From Pseudomonas paracarnis (GTDB taxonomy: Bacteria > Pseudomonadota > Gammaproteobacteria > Pseudomonadales > Pseudomonadaceae), in contig NZ_CAJFCN010000012.1 of assembly GCF_904063055.1 (NCBI RefSeq), forward strand, positions 93,555 through 157,554: a stretch of DNA of 64,000 bases. The letters are read 5' to 3'. A program made the translations under genes and the position numbers. The notes under the pieces were generated by a model that saw only the letters and a list, made by a program, of their open reading frames with translations, was not told the DNA's origin and did not search any database. Positions 8,935-15,152 of the stretch are shown piece by piece. Numbering within the stretch: position 1 is the stretch's first letter; each line of letters starts with the position of its first letter.

Positions 8935-9249
8935 ATGTTTATACGTGGCAACACCTATAAAGCCTGGGTCTCAAAAGCACTGAAAGAAAAATGCTTCACC
9001 CGGGAAGTCGAAAACGGCTGCCATATCGAAGTCAGGGCCCGAGAGCGGGACGATGCTGATATTGAAGTGCTGCTCTGTGTTTATACCGCGACGGGGCAAT
9101 GCGTGGTTGAACGCATCAAGCAGTTGCCGGGTGCCGAATGGACGGTGAATGACGCGCTCAAACGCGGTATTGATCAGGCGGAACGGATTGCCGGAGGTGA
9201 GTCCGGCCGACTGCCCTGTGCTGACGCTCACGTGCACGACGACGATTGA
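8935..9249 (+). CDS. Hypothetical protein (104 aa)
   Basis: Not recognised. The ATG is preceded by TTTTGGAGAAGCGCT, a good ribosome site. The product is soluble and mixed alpha/beta in appearance, with a VENGCHIEVRARERDDADIEVLLCVYTATG-like central part, and ends in an acidic/His tail (DAHVHDDD). No signal peptide or membrane helix is visible. It is probably a pseudomonad-specific small protein; its place among stress-type genes is the only contextual hint. Confidence 0.6.
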   Translation: MFIRGNTYKAWVSKALKEKCFTREVENGCHIEVRARERDDADIEVLLCVYTATGQCVVERIKQLPGAEWTVNDALKRGIDQAERIAGGESGRLPCADAHVHDDD

Positions 9250-9650
9250 GTGGCTCCGCGATCTTGAATGTGGGAGCTGGCTTGCCTGCGATGACGGCCT
9301 GACAGCCGACGAGGATTTTGGTCCGACAGGCAAGCTTGGACCTCGGTGCGTCGGTTGGACAAGCGTCGGCTGCCCGGCCGTCACGGGAGCAAGCTCCCTC
9401 GCCACAGTGTAGCGTCGCGGCAAAATAAAAAAGCCCGCACGGAGTGCGGGCAAGACAGGAGTTTTTACCAAGAGCCTGGAGTGAACAGACTCAGTATTAA
9501 GAAACAAAAGAAGCATGAGCAGTTTTATTTTTTTAATGCGAGGCCGACGAACGGCAGTGCAACAGCAAGTGCGTGATCGTCGTCATTAAAACATTAAAAT
9601 TTCTGAACCTTCGTTCTGAGCAAATAACAAAAAAATCAGAAGGAGAGGTT
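9250..9650. other. 401-bp gene-free stretch with a rearranged REPIN and a minus-strand terminator
   Basis: A REP-derived segment runs from 9269 (TGTGGGAGCTGGC) to 9407 (ending CTCCCTCGCCACAG); its two ends belong to different REP types, so it looks like a composite. It is followed by a perfect hairpin terminator facing left (9422-9451, listed separately). Bases 9452-9650 are AT-rich and carry no ORF of note; the ribosome site AGGAGAGG at about 9641-9648 serves the next gene. Confidence 0.55.
9422..9451 (-). terminator. Strong rho-independent terminator without an obvious minus-strand gene
   Basis: Read on the minus strand, GCCCGCAC-TCC-GTGCGGGC (9451 to 9433) is followed by TTTTTTATTTTG. The nearest minus-strand gene upstream starts more than 700 bp away, on the far side of a plus-strand gene. 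It may therefore close a short non-coding RNA transcribed leftwards from about 9500-9620, or act bidirectionally for 8935-9249. Confidence 0.7.
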
Positions 9651-9920
9651 ATGAAAAATTCTTTATATGTCATCGAATACGAATACCACCACGAGCCTAA
9701 GTCTTTCATTATAAGAGCGGAGGTGATGAATAACGCAGAGGCGTGGCATTGGGCCTGTTGCGATGCAGGCATTGGTATTATTCCCAGGTCGCGTAATGAA
9801 AAGATCAAACGCATCAGTAAACCGCTGGCCGAGCGCTACGGTCTTGAGAATGTAAGATGGCGCCCGTCTGGGAGTATCCCGTTTATTGCAAAGCCTTATG
9901 TGCCGCCGCCACCCGAATGA
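9651..9920 (+). CDS. Small hypothetical protein, DUF6555-like (89 aa)
   Basis: Starts at the ATG behind AGGAGAGG, a strong ribosome site. The 89-aa product contains the segments SLYVIEYEYHHEPKSFIIRA, AEAWHWACCDAGIGIIP and KPLAERYGLENVRWRP, which I associate with short Pseudomonas proteins of the DUF6555 type; that assignment is from memory and needs a profile search. No signal peptide or membrane segment. The final PPPPE tail is low in complexity. No function is known to me. Confidence 0.65.
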   Translation: MKNSLYVIEYEYHHEPKSFIIRAEVMNNAEAWHWACCDAGIGIIPRSRNEKIKRISKPLAERYGLENVRWRPSGSIPFIAKPYVPPPPE

Positions 9921-9975
9921 ATGTATTTTTAATGGACGGTGTCTATGCGGGTGGCGGTAGGGGCGAGGCGCGTGT

Positions 9976-10185
9976 TTACTGTTTTTTGCGTCGCTCCTGC
10001 AACATGCACAACTTTTGCACGCTGCGTTGAAGTGCCTCTTTCATCAGGTCGGCTGCATAGTGTTGCTTGCAGGCCGGGCAGAGCATGTCAGAGGCCGACG
10101 ACACCAGAAAGTCGGGGTCATCCAGCGTCGATTCGTAGGGTTGTTTGCATTGCAGGCAACTTCGGTTCGCTTGTAGATGGATCAC
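9976..10185 (-). CDS. Small zinc-ribbon-like protein (69 aa)
   Basis: 69-aa protein with two CxxC pairs: CLQC at residues 10-13 and CPAC near residues 36-39, a spacing consistent with a treble-clef or zinc-ribbon metal site. The tail is basic (LQERRKKQ). The start is strongly supported by GGGAGG 5 nt before the ATG. Probably a small DNA- or protein-binding adaptor, but no specific family was recognised. Confidence 0.65.
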   Translation of the reverse strand: MIHLQANRSCLQCKQPYESTLDDPDFLVSSASDMLCPACKQHYAADLMKEALQRSVQKLCMLQERRKKQ

Positions 10186-10396
10186 ATCGATTCCTCCCTG
10201 AATGAACGGCCACTCTCGATTAAGAAATGGGCGTTTTCAACTGCTAAAAAGGAAGAATTCAAACAAGCGATTAGTTGATGTTTTAATGCCAGTATCGAGA
10301 GGCGGCGGGGCGGGGATGACGCTTGGACGGCTGCCGATGTTTTAGAACCCTGGCGGGTTTATCGACAGGCGCGTCCTCACTCTCGGCTCTGTGGGT

Positions 10397-10630
10397 TCAG
10401 CTGTTGGGCTTTCTGCTGGGGGTTTTTTGCCCGGCGGCGGTCGCCTGGCGCTTTGATCGGTCCGGGTTGGGCGGGGTGACGCTACTTTCTATCGAGCCTG
10501 CCAGGCCGTCAGTCGGCGGGGTTGTCAGCTCCTCCCTGGCTTGTAACCAGTGCACGAAATCCTGACCGTCAGGCTTCCCTTGCTGTTCCCAAATGCGGTA
10601 CGCGGTGAGTCGGATCGTTTCTTCGTCCAT
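10397..10630 (-). CDS. DUF2934-type small protein (77 aa)
   Basis: The N-terminal half, IRLTAYRIWEQQGKPDGQD followed by FVHWLQARE, matches the DUF2934 pattern (short proteins beginning RIRERAYxIWExEGxPxGxxxxHW). The C-terminal half is Pro/Ser/Arg-rich and probably disordered. AGGAGAG lies 8 nt upstream of the ATG. DUF2934 genes are common beside stress genes in pseudomonads and rhizobia, but their function is unknown. It follows the ClpP-like gene on the same strand by 29 bp and may be co-transcribed. Confidence 0.75.
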   Translation of the reverse strand: MDEETIRLTAYRIWEQQGKPDGQDFVHWLQAREELTTPPTDGLAGSIESSVTPPNPDRSKRQATAAGQKTPSRKPNS

Positions 10631-10659
10631 TGTGAGGCTCTCCTATTGAATAAAAGGTG

Positions 10660-11211
10660 CTAGGAGTGAATGAAGCTGCTCACGTACTCCGCCTTGATCA
10701 CGGGCAGTTCGATCCCATGGATCAAGCCGGCGGTCAGCGCTTGTTGCGGATCAAGAATGCGGGGCGCGGCGATCAGGTACTTTTCAGTCTCCAGTTTTTC
10801 GACGGCATCAGCGGTGCGCTCGGCTACGATGCGTGCGTACAACTGCAAGTCGTAATCGAGGCTCATCGCGTATTCGGACATTCGCGAATGGTCAACCGCG
10901 CCTTGCACATGCCAGTGGAAGGGGTGGAACAGGAATTTGCTGTGCTTGCAGGCGGTCCTGCGCTCACCAGCCAGAAAGATGATATTGCCCATGGATTCCA
11001 CGGTGCCGAGGTTATGGGTATGCACCGGAATCGGCAGGGACAATAAAAAGTTGTACATCGTAAAGCCGTAGCTGCATTCACCACCCATGGTGGCGATATT
11101 CAGTACCAGGCCCTGGGCATCTTGTTGTACGGCCAACGAGGCTTTTTCAATCAGTTGGCTGCACGTAGAAGCGGTGACCGGTGCGGTGAAGTTGATAATG
11201 TGTAAAGGCAT
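10660..11211 (-). CDS. ClpP-like serine protease homologue (183 aa)
   Basis: ClpP/crotonase-fold protein of ClpP-like size. It has the substrate-loop segment NIATMGGECSYGFTMYNFL, the nucleophile Ser73 in GTVESMGNIIFLAG and the candidate His96 in FLFHPFHWH. The third (Asp) residue of the triad could not be placed with confidence: the region corresponding to ClpP's TERD reads ETEKYL. The start at 11211 is preferred because GAGGGA lies 5 nt upstream and because longer versions would run into the terminator of the KGG gene. It is not next to clpX or tig, so it is an accessory paralogue. It could process stress proteins or act as a non-catalytic subunit of the housekeeping ClpP. Confidence 0.8.
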   Translation of the reverse strand: MPLHIINFTAPVTASTCSQLIEKASLAVQQDAQGLVLNIATMGGECSYGFTMYNFLLSLPIPVHTHNLGTVESMGNIIFLAGERRTACKHSKFLFHPFHWHVQGAVDHSRMSEYAMSLDYDLQLYARIVAERTADAVEKLETEKYLIAAPRILDPQQALTAGLIHGIELPVIKAEYVSSFIHS

Positions 11212-11231
11212 GGTGTCCCTCATCAATGAAA

Positions 11232-11257
11232 GCAGGGGAGCACGGCTCCCCTGCATC
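11232..11257 (-). terminator. Terminator after the KGG-repeat gene
   Basis: A perfect 10-bp stem GCAGGGGAGC / GCTCCCCTGC (11232-11241 and 11245-11254) with a 3-nt loop, followed on the minus strand by TTTCATT. It separates the 116-aa KGG gene from the ClpP-like gene. Confidence 0.7.
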
Positions 11258-11264
11258 AAGCACA

Positions 11265-11615
11265 TCAGCTTTTGCGTCCGCCGCCGTGGCTGTGTTCGCC
11301 ACCTTTACGCCCGGCTTCGGAAGCTTTTTCACGGTCGTTGGCAAAATTGCCGCCACTGTTCTGGCCGCCTTTGCTGCCCGCCTCGGCGGCGCGTTCGGGG
11401 TCATTCTTGAAATTGCCCCCGCTGTTCTGGCCGCCTTTGCTGCCGGCTTCAGCGGCGCGCTCGGGATCGTTCTTGAAGTTCCCGCCACTGTTTTGGCCAC
11501 CTTTGCTGCCGATCTCCTGATAGAACTCTTTGTCATGGGACGCAGAAGTGGCCTCGCCGCCTTTTTTACCGGCTTCGCTGACGCTCATGTTGCCTTGCTT
11601 GTCTTGAGTAGTCAT
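11265..11615 (-). CDS. KGG-repeat stress protein (116 aa)
   Basis: Very hydrophilic, Gly/Lys/Asn-rich protein of the KGG (con-10/GsiB-like) family, induced by general stress, desiccation or stationary phase in many bacteria. After SVSEAGKKGG it has three tandem 22-residue units starting GSKGGQNSGGNF (residues 36-57, 58-79 and 80-101), the last slightly diverged (ANDREKASEA). No fold, membrane segment or catalytic residue is expected; such proteins behave as hydrophilins. The N-terminal MTTQDKQGNMS is typical of the family. A shorter paralogue lies about 330 bp upstream. Confidence 0.88.
   Translation of the reverse strand: MTTQDKQGNMSVSEAGKKGGEATSASHDKEFYQEIGSKGGQNSGGNFKNDPERAAEAGSKGGQNSGGNFKNDPERAAEAGSKGGQNSGGNFANDREKASEAGRKGGEHSHGGGRKS
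11313..11510 (-). repeat. Three tandem 66-bp coding repeats in the KGG gene
   Basis: Each unit encodes 22 residues beginning GSKGGQNSGG. The units are highly similar in DNA as well as protein, so slippage or recombination could change copy number. Confidence 0.85.
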
Positions 11616-11943
11616 GTTCAGTTACCTCGTCGTTATGTCGGTAATGTAACGTTCACTTCGATTGTGCTTGAAGCGTGCACTTGGTCGCGGGCATCAAGCT
11701 GCACGATTACAAGTGCCTTTCACACAAGGGTGGCGTTTTAGATGCACTTATCGTGGCTTCGGCTTGTTCAGCAAGTTGCTGATGTTCGTAACACGCAGAC
11801 GTATTAGAACGCAGGCCGGTCCTTGCTTTAGTTTGCACTTCTACAATCGGCCTGCGAGCTGGCTCGCCGCGCTGATTATCAATGGACGCACGCATGATCA
11901 ATGCCCTTTGTTAACAAACGGAACAGCGGTACTGCCCGTGTGG

Positions 11944-12120
11944 TCAGGACTTACGCCCCCCACCATGACTGTTCTGGCCGCCTTTACGCCCGGCTTCCGA
12001 GGCTTTCTCGCGGTCGTTGGCGAAGTTGCCGCCAGAGGCCTGTCCACCTTTCTTTCCCGCCTGTGATGCTTTTTCGCGATCATTGGCAAAGTTTCCAGGG
12101 TTTTTATTGCTCGTCGTCAT
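11944..12120 (-). CDS. Short KGG-repeat protein (58 aa)
   Basis: A 58-aa gene found by direct translation. It begins MTTSNKNPGNFANDREKASQ, continues AGKKGGQASGGNFANDREKA and ends GRKGGQNSHGGGRKS, the same C-terminus as the neighbouring 116-aa protein (GRKGGEHSHGGGRKS). TTGGAG lies 7 nt upstream of the ATG. It has two KGG units instead of four and is clearly a paralogue. A longer reading frame on the same strand in another frame covers this region but has no such family features. Confidence 0.85.
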   Translation of the reverse strand: MTTSNKNPGNFANDREKASQAGKKGGQASGGNFANDREKASEAGRKGGQNSHGGGRKS

Positions 12121-12538
12121 AACAATACTCCAAGTTTTGAAATGTCGTTTCGCTAGTTGCCCGTTTATGCAACGGACATCTTTTCTGATAAGGGCAAGTG
12201 CGCAGATGTTTTGAAATTTTTTAAAAAGGGCGATGAACGGTAGAGTGGCAGATGAAACTTGTACAAGTAGGCTCAGAAAGTGCCGCTTCGTCTAAGTTTT
12301 TCTGCGTCGATTGATATTGAATTAATGGCGACCTTAACGGTTGGTTTAGCTTTCAATACCCTGTTTGATAGTGGTCATTAAAGGCGCTGGCTCCGCTGGC
12401 CGGCGCTCAGCCGCACACTCTGTTGCTGCAGCCCGCACAGACTGCTTGTATGCTGGCACTCTGGAACCGGTTGCCCCTGTGAGTACCGACGTTCGAATGA
12501 TGGCTGGAACGGAAACCGGACTTCCTTAAGGTGCTGAC
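12121..12538. other. 418-bp divergent intergenic region, no gene seen
   Basis: Separates the short KGG gene (leftward) from the diguanylate cyclase gene (rightward). It contains AT-rich stretches near 12210-12225 and 12296-12330 that could hold promoters for either gene. No repeat, ORF or clear operator was found. Confidence 0.4.
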
Positions 12539-14062
12539 GTGAAGCGTGATACCCGTCTTGTGATGCTGTTGCTGTTGGTGATCGGCTGTTCCCTGACTTC
12601 GCTGACGATTTGGAAAGTCCTGTCTTCCCGCGACCGTGCGCTGGCGGAAGTGGATGTGCATGGCTTGAACCTGACCCAGGCCCTTAACACCTATACCGAA
12701 GGCATCGTGCGGCAAAGCTCGTTGCTGTTGCTGGGGCTGGTTGAGCGCCTGGAAACCGAAGGCAGTGGCCCGGTGCAAATCCAGCGAATCAGCACGCTGA
12801 TCAACCTACAGCAGCCGCTGATGCCGCAGCTCAGCGGCATCACCATTTATGATCATCAGGGCCGGTGGCTGCTGTCTTCCAATCGTGCGATTCCGGAGGG
12901 CGCCAATAGCAGTGATCGGGCCTATTTCATCCACCATCGCGACGATCCGAGCGCTGAACCTTTTATTGGCCCGCCGATTCAAAGCCGGGCCAACCATGAA
13001 TGGGTGGTGACCATCAGCCGCCGTTTCAACGACGCGGCCGGCAACTTCGCTGGCGTGGTCGCTGTGACCCTGGGGGTGGAAAACTTTCTGCGGGTATTCG
13101 GCAAGCTCGATGTGGGCCAGGAGGGCGCCATCGGCCTGTCCTACGCCGACGGCACGTTGCTGGTGCGTTACCCCTTCCGCGAGCAGGACATGGGCCGCAA
13201 CTTTTCCACCTCGCCTATTTATTCCAAGTACCTCGTCGACCAGCCTGTGGGCACTGCGGCCTATACCTCCAGCCTGGACGGGGTAGAGCGACTCTATGCC
13301 TTTCGCAAAAGCGAAACCCTGCCGCTGATCACCACCGTCGCGTTGGGCAAGCACGAAGCCCTCGCGGCGTGGCGCATCGAGGCGGCACTGTCAGCGGTCG
13401 TGGTGGCGGGGCTGTTGGGGCTGACGGGGTTGATCGGCTGGTTTCTGATCCTGGATATCCGCAGGCGTACGGCGGCGGAAGAGGCGTTGCGTGTCGCCCA
13501 GCAACAGTTGCTCGACTCCAATCGGCAATTGGCGCTATTAGCGAAAAAGGACGCGCTGACCGGCCTCGCCAACCGCCGCTGTTTTGACGAAACGCTGGCC
13601 GTGGAAGCGCGTCGGGCGCAGCGCGAAGGTACGTCGCTGGCATTGCTGATGCTCGATATCGACCATTTCAAACGCTTTAACGATGCCTTTGGTCACGTCG
13701 CGGGAGATGCGTGCTTGCAGGCAGTCAGCACGTTATTGGAAACGTGCGTGCGGCGCCCGTCGGACCTGGTGGCGCGCTATGGCGGAGAAGAAATGGCGAT
13801 CATCCTGCCCGCGACTGACAGCACAGGCGCTGCGGTGGTCGCGCAACGCATTCTTTCGCGCCTACAGCAGGAGCACATCACACACCCAGGCAGCCCCTTC
13901 GGGCGCGTGAGCGTGAGTATCGGCGTTGCGACGGGCATGGGCTCACGGCTGGAGCCGGTGTTGGGTTTGGTCGAGGCGGCCGATGCAGCGCTTTACGGTG
14001 CGAAGGCGGCGGGGCGCAATGGGTTCAACGTGCATCCTGCGCACGTGACGTCGAGCGGCTGA
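12539..14062 (+). CDS. Membrane diguanylate cyclase with periplasmic Cache-type sensor domain
   Basis: 507-aa inner-membrane enzyme predicted to make cyclic di-GMP from two GTP. An N-terminal transmembrane helix (about residues 7-27) and a second at about 281-305 bracket a periplasmic dCache-like domain (DRAYFIHHRDDPSAEPFIG, GVVAVTLGVENFLRVF). The GGDEF domain begins at KKDALTGLANRR. The active-site motif is GGEEM at residues 415-419, a functional-looking variant, and the inhibitory I-site RPSD is at 406-409, five residues upstream, so product inhibition is expected. The start is GTG, supported by AAGGTG 6 nt upstream. No partner gene is adjacent. Confidence 0.92.
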   Translation: MKRDTRLVMLLLLVIGCSLTSLTIWKVLSSRDRALAEVDVHGLNLTQALNTYTEGIVRQSSLLLLGLVERLETEGSGPVQIQRISTLINLQQPLMPQLSGITIYDHQGRWLLSSNRAIPEGANSSDRAYFIHHRDDPSAEPFIGPPIQSRANHEWVVTISRRFNDAAGNFAGVVAVTLGVENFLRVFGKLDVGQEGAIGLSYADGTLLVRYPFREQDMGRNFSTSPIYSKYLVDQPVGTAAYTSSLDGVERLYAFRKSETLPLITTVALGKHEALAAWRIEAALSAVVVAGLLGLTGLIGWFLILDIRRRTAAEEALRVAQQQLLDSNRQLALLAKKDALTGLANRRCFDETLAVEARRAQREGTSLALLMLDIDHFKRFNDAFGHVAGDACLQAVSTLLETCVRRPSDLVARYGGEEMAIILPATDSTGAAVVAQRILSRLQQEHITHPGSPFGRVSVSIGVATGMGSRLEPVLGLVEAADAALYGAKAAGRNGFNVHPAHVTSSG

Positions 14063-14089
14063 AACGGCTTTTACCTGGGTATGCGCGGC

Positions 14090-14239
14090 TCACATCCCAA
14101 GCGTCGGGATCATGAGTTCGCCGCACTCCATCAGTTGGCCAGCGGTGACTTGCAACTGCGGGGTGGGTTTGGCCGCATAGCCTGCGATGAAGCCGGCACT
14201 TAGCAGTGCCAGGCAGAGGACGGCTTTTTTCACAAGCAT
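14090..14239 (-). CDS. Small exported or membrane hypothetical protein (49 aa)
   Basis: The ATG at 14239 gives MLVKKAVLCLALLSAGFIAG, a clear signal peptide or single membrane helix, followed by a short tail containing ECGELMIPTLGM. A GTG at 14275 would add 12 residues before the hydrophobic segment. Neither start has a strong ribosome site. Unknown function. Confidence 0.5.
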   Translation of the reverse strand: MLVKKAVLCLALLSAGFIAGYAAKPTPQLQVTAGQLMECGELMIPTLGM

Positions 14240-14329
14240 GCGCAGGGTCTCGATCGGTTCAAAAGGGTGAACCACAGATTGTGCGTTCGAGAAAAGGTTC
14301 CCGCCCGCGCAGAAGGCACCTTATGGAGC

Positions 14330-14785
14330 TCAGCGAATGAACCTGACGTACACACGTTCAGGGTCGTTATCGTCCAGATTCTCGATCTGCCCGCTGGGAA
14401 TAAAGCCGGCTTTCGTCAGCAGGGCCTGGGACGCGCCGTTGGAGGCATTGGTCGATGCGAACAGCTTGGGCGTCTTGCAGGCTGCTTCGGCCGCTGACAG
14501 CAGACGAAGGGCGACGCCTTGGCGCTGGTACAGCGGTGAAACCACCACCAGCGCAATAAACCCATGGTTGAAAAAGTCGTGGGTGAGCACCAGGTAGCCG
14601 GCGCACACGTTAGCGTCGGCGGCTACCAAGCATTGCTGGCGAACCACGGCGTCATAGATAAACACACGACGGCTGGCATGCTCGGTTGCGTAGGCATCCA
14701 GTGCGACCAAGGCATGCACATCGTCGGGGGTGGCTTGGCGGATCAGCCAGTGTGGGGCAGCGGGGGGCAGAAGGTATTCAGCCAT
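14330..14785 (-). CDS. GNAT-family N-acetyltransferase
   Basis: About 151-aa GNAT acyltransferase. Motif A, the acetyl-CoA pyrophosphate-binding segment, is visible as VVVSPLYQRQGVALRLLSAAE (Q/RxxGxA pattern). A GFIPSG segment near the C-terminus corresponds to motif B. The N-terminal LIRQATPDDVHALVALD is typical. The start is uncertain: an ATG at 14818 would add 11 residues. The substrate cannot be predicted. The hydrolase/AraC gene scar lies just to the right. Confidence 0.82.
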   Translation of the reverse strand: MAEYLLPPAAPHWLIRQATPDDVHALVALDAYATEHASRRVFIYDAVVRQQCLVAADANVCAGYLVLTHDFFNHGFIALVVVSPLYQRQGVALRLLSAAEAACKTPKLFASTNASNGASQALLTKAGFIPSGQIENLDDNDPERVYVRFIR

Positions 14786-14830
14786 GGTCGTTAAGCATCC
14801 TCTGTTTAAACACTTCATTACCCCTCGAGC

Positions 14831-14880
14831 TTGATTACATCGTCACGACAGCGAACGCGCCGCCTTATCGATAGCATATC
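14831..14880 (-). pseudogene. 3' remnant of an alpha/beta-hydrolase gene
   Basis: On the minus strand the last codons read AIDKAARSLS-stop, ending at 14843. This is the same C-terminus as the intact hydrolase at 28997-29689 (FIDRAARSLS-stop). The DNA at 14831-14873 aligns with 28985-29027 over 43 nt with 6 differences, all transitions, and similarity continues past the stop codon. The rest of the gene is missing: sequence to the right switches at about 14875 to an AraC-like fragment on the opposite strand. Confidence 0.8.
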
Positions 14881-14882
14881 GT

Positions 14883-15047
14883 CCGCGGCAACTGATGCTC
14901 AATCAGGTCTTGGACGCAGGCCAGGCGAGCAGCCCGGTGGGCTATGAAAGCGCCTCGCAATTGAGCCGCGAATACAAGCGACTGTTTGGCGCGCCGCCCT
15001 TACGGGATAGCCGGCGTATGCGTGATGGGGCGGATGCTGCTCAATAA
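14883..15047 (+). pseudogene. 3' remnant of an AraC-family regulator gene
   Basis: In one frame the sequence reads RQLMLNQVLDAGQ, then VGYESASQLSREYKRLFGAP and PLRDSRRMRD, ending at TAA 15045-15047. This is the second helix-turn-helix and C-terminus typical of AraC regulators (VGYESxSQFSREYxRLFGxPP). Everything upstream, including the first HTH and sensor domain, is absent and there is no start codon with a ribosome site. It abuts the hydrolase remnant on the other strand. The geometry fits loss of the centre of a divergent hydrolase/AraC pair. Confidence 0.82.
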
Positions 15048-15073
15048 AGGCTGATGGCAGCCACGCTGGCTTT

Positions 15074-15087
15074 TAGTCCCAGTCCTA
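15074..15087. promoter_or_regulatory. RcsB-box-like site upstream of the EAL gene (weak)
   Basis: TAGTCCCAGTCCTA, with CTTT before and T after it, matches the stronger box at 22939-22952 at 11 of 14 positions and keeps the right half TCCTA. It lies 66 bp upstream of the EAL gene start. The left half is degenerate, so this is suggestive only. Confidence 0.35.
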
Positions 15088-15152
15088 TTTGTTTCTTTTT
15101 TGGCGCTGATAAGCTTTTTCCCTGAAGAAATAGTCTCGGGAAATTCCTTGTC

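Noticed and set aside
11313..11510. Tandem 66-bp repeats as a minisatellite outside genes
   Set aside because: They are in frame and encode the 22-residue KGG units of a stress protein.
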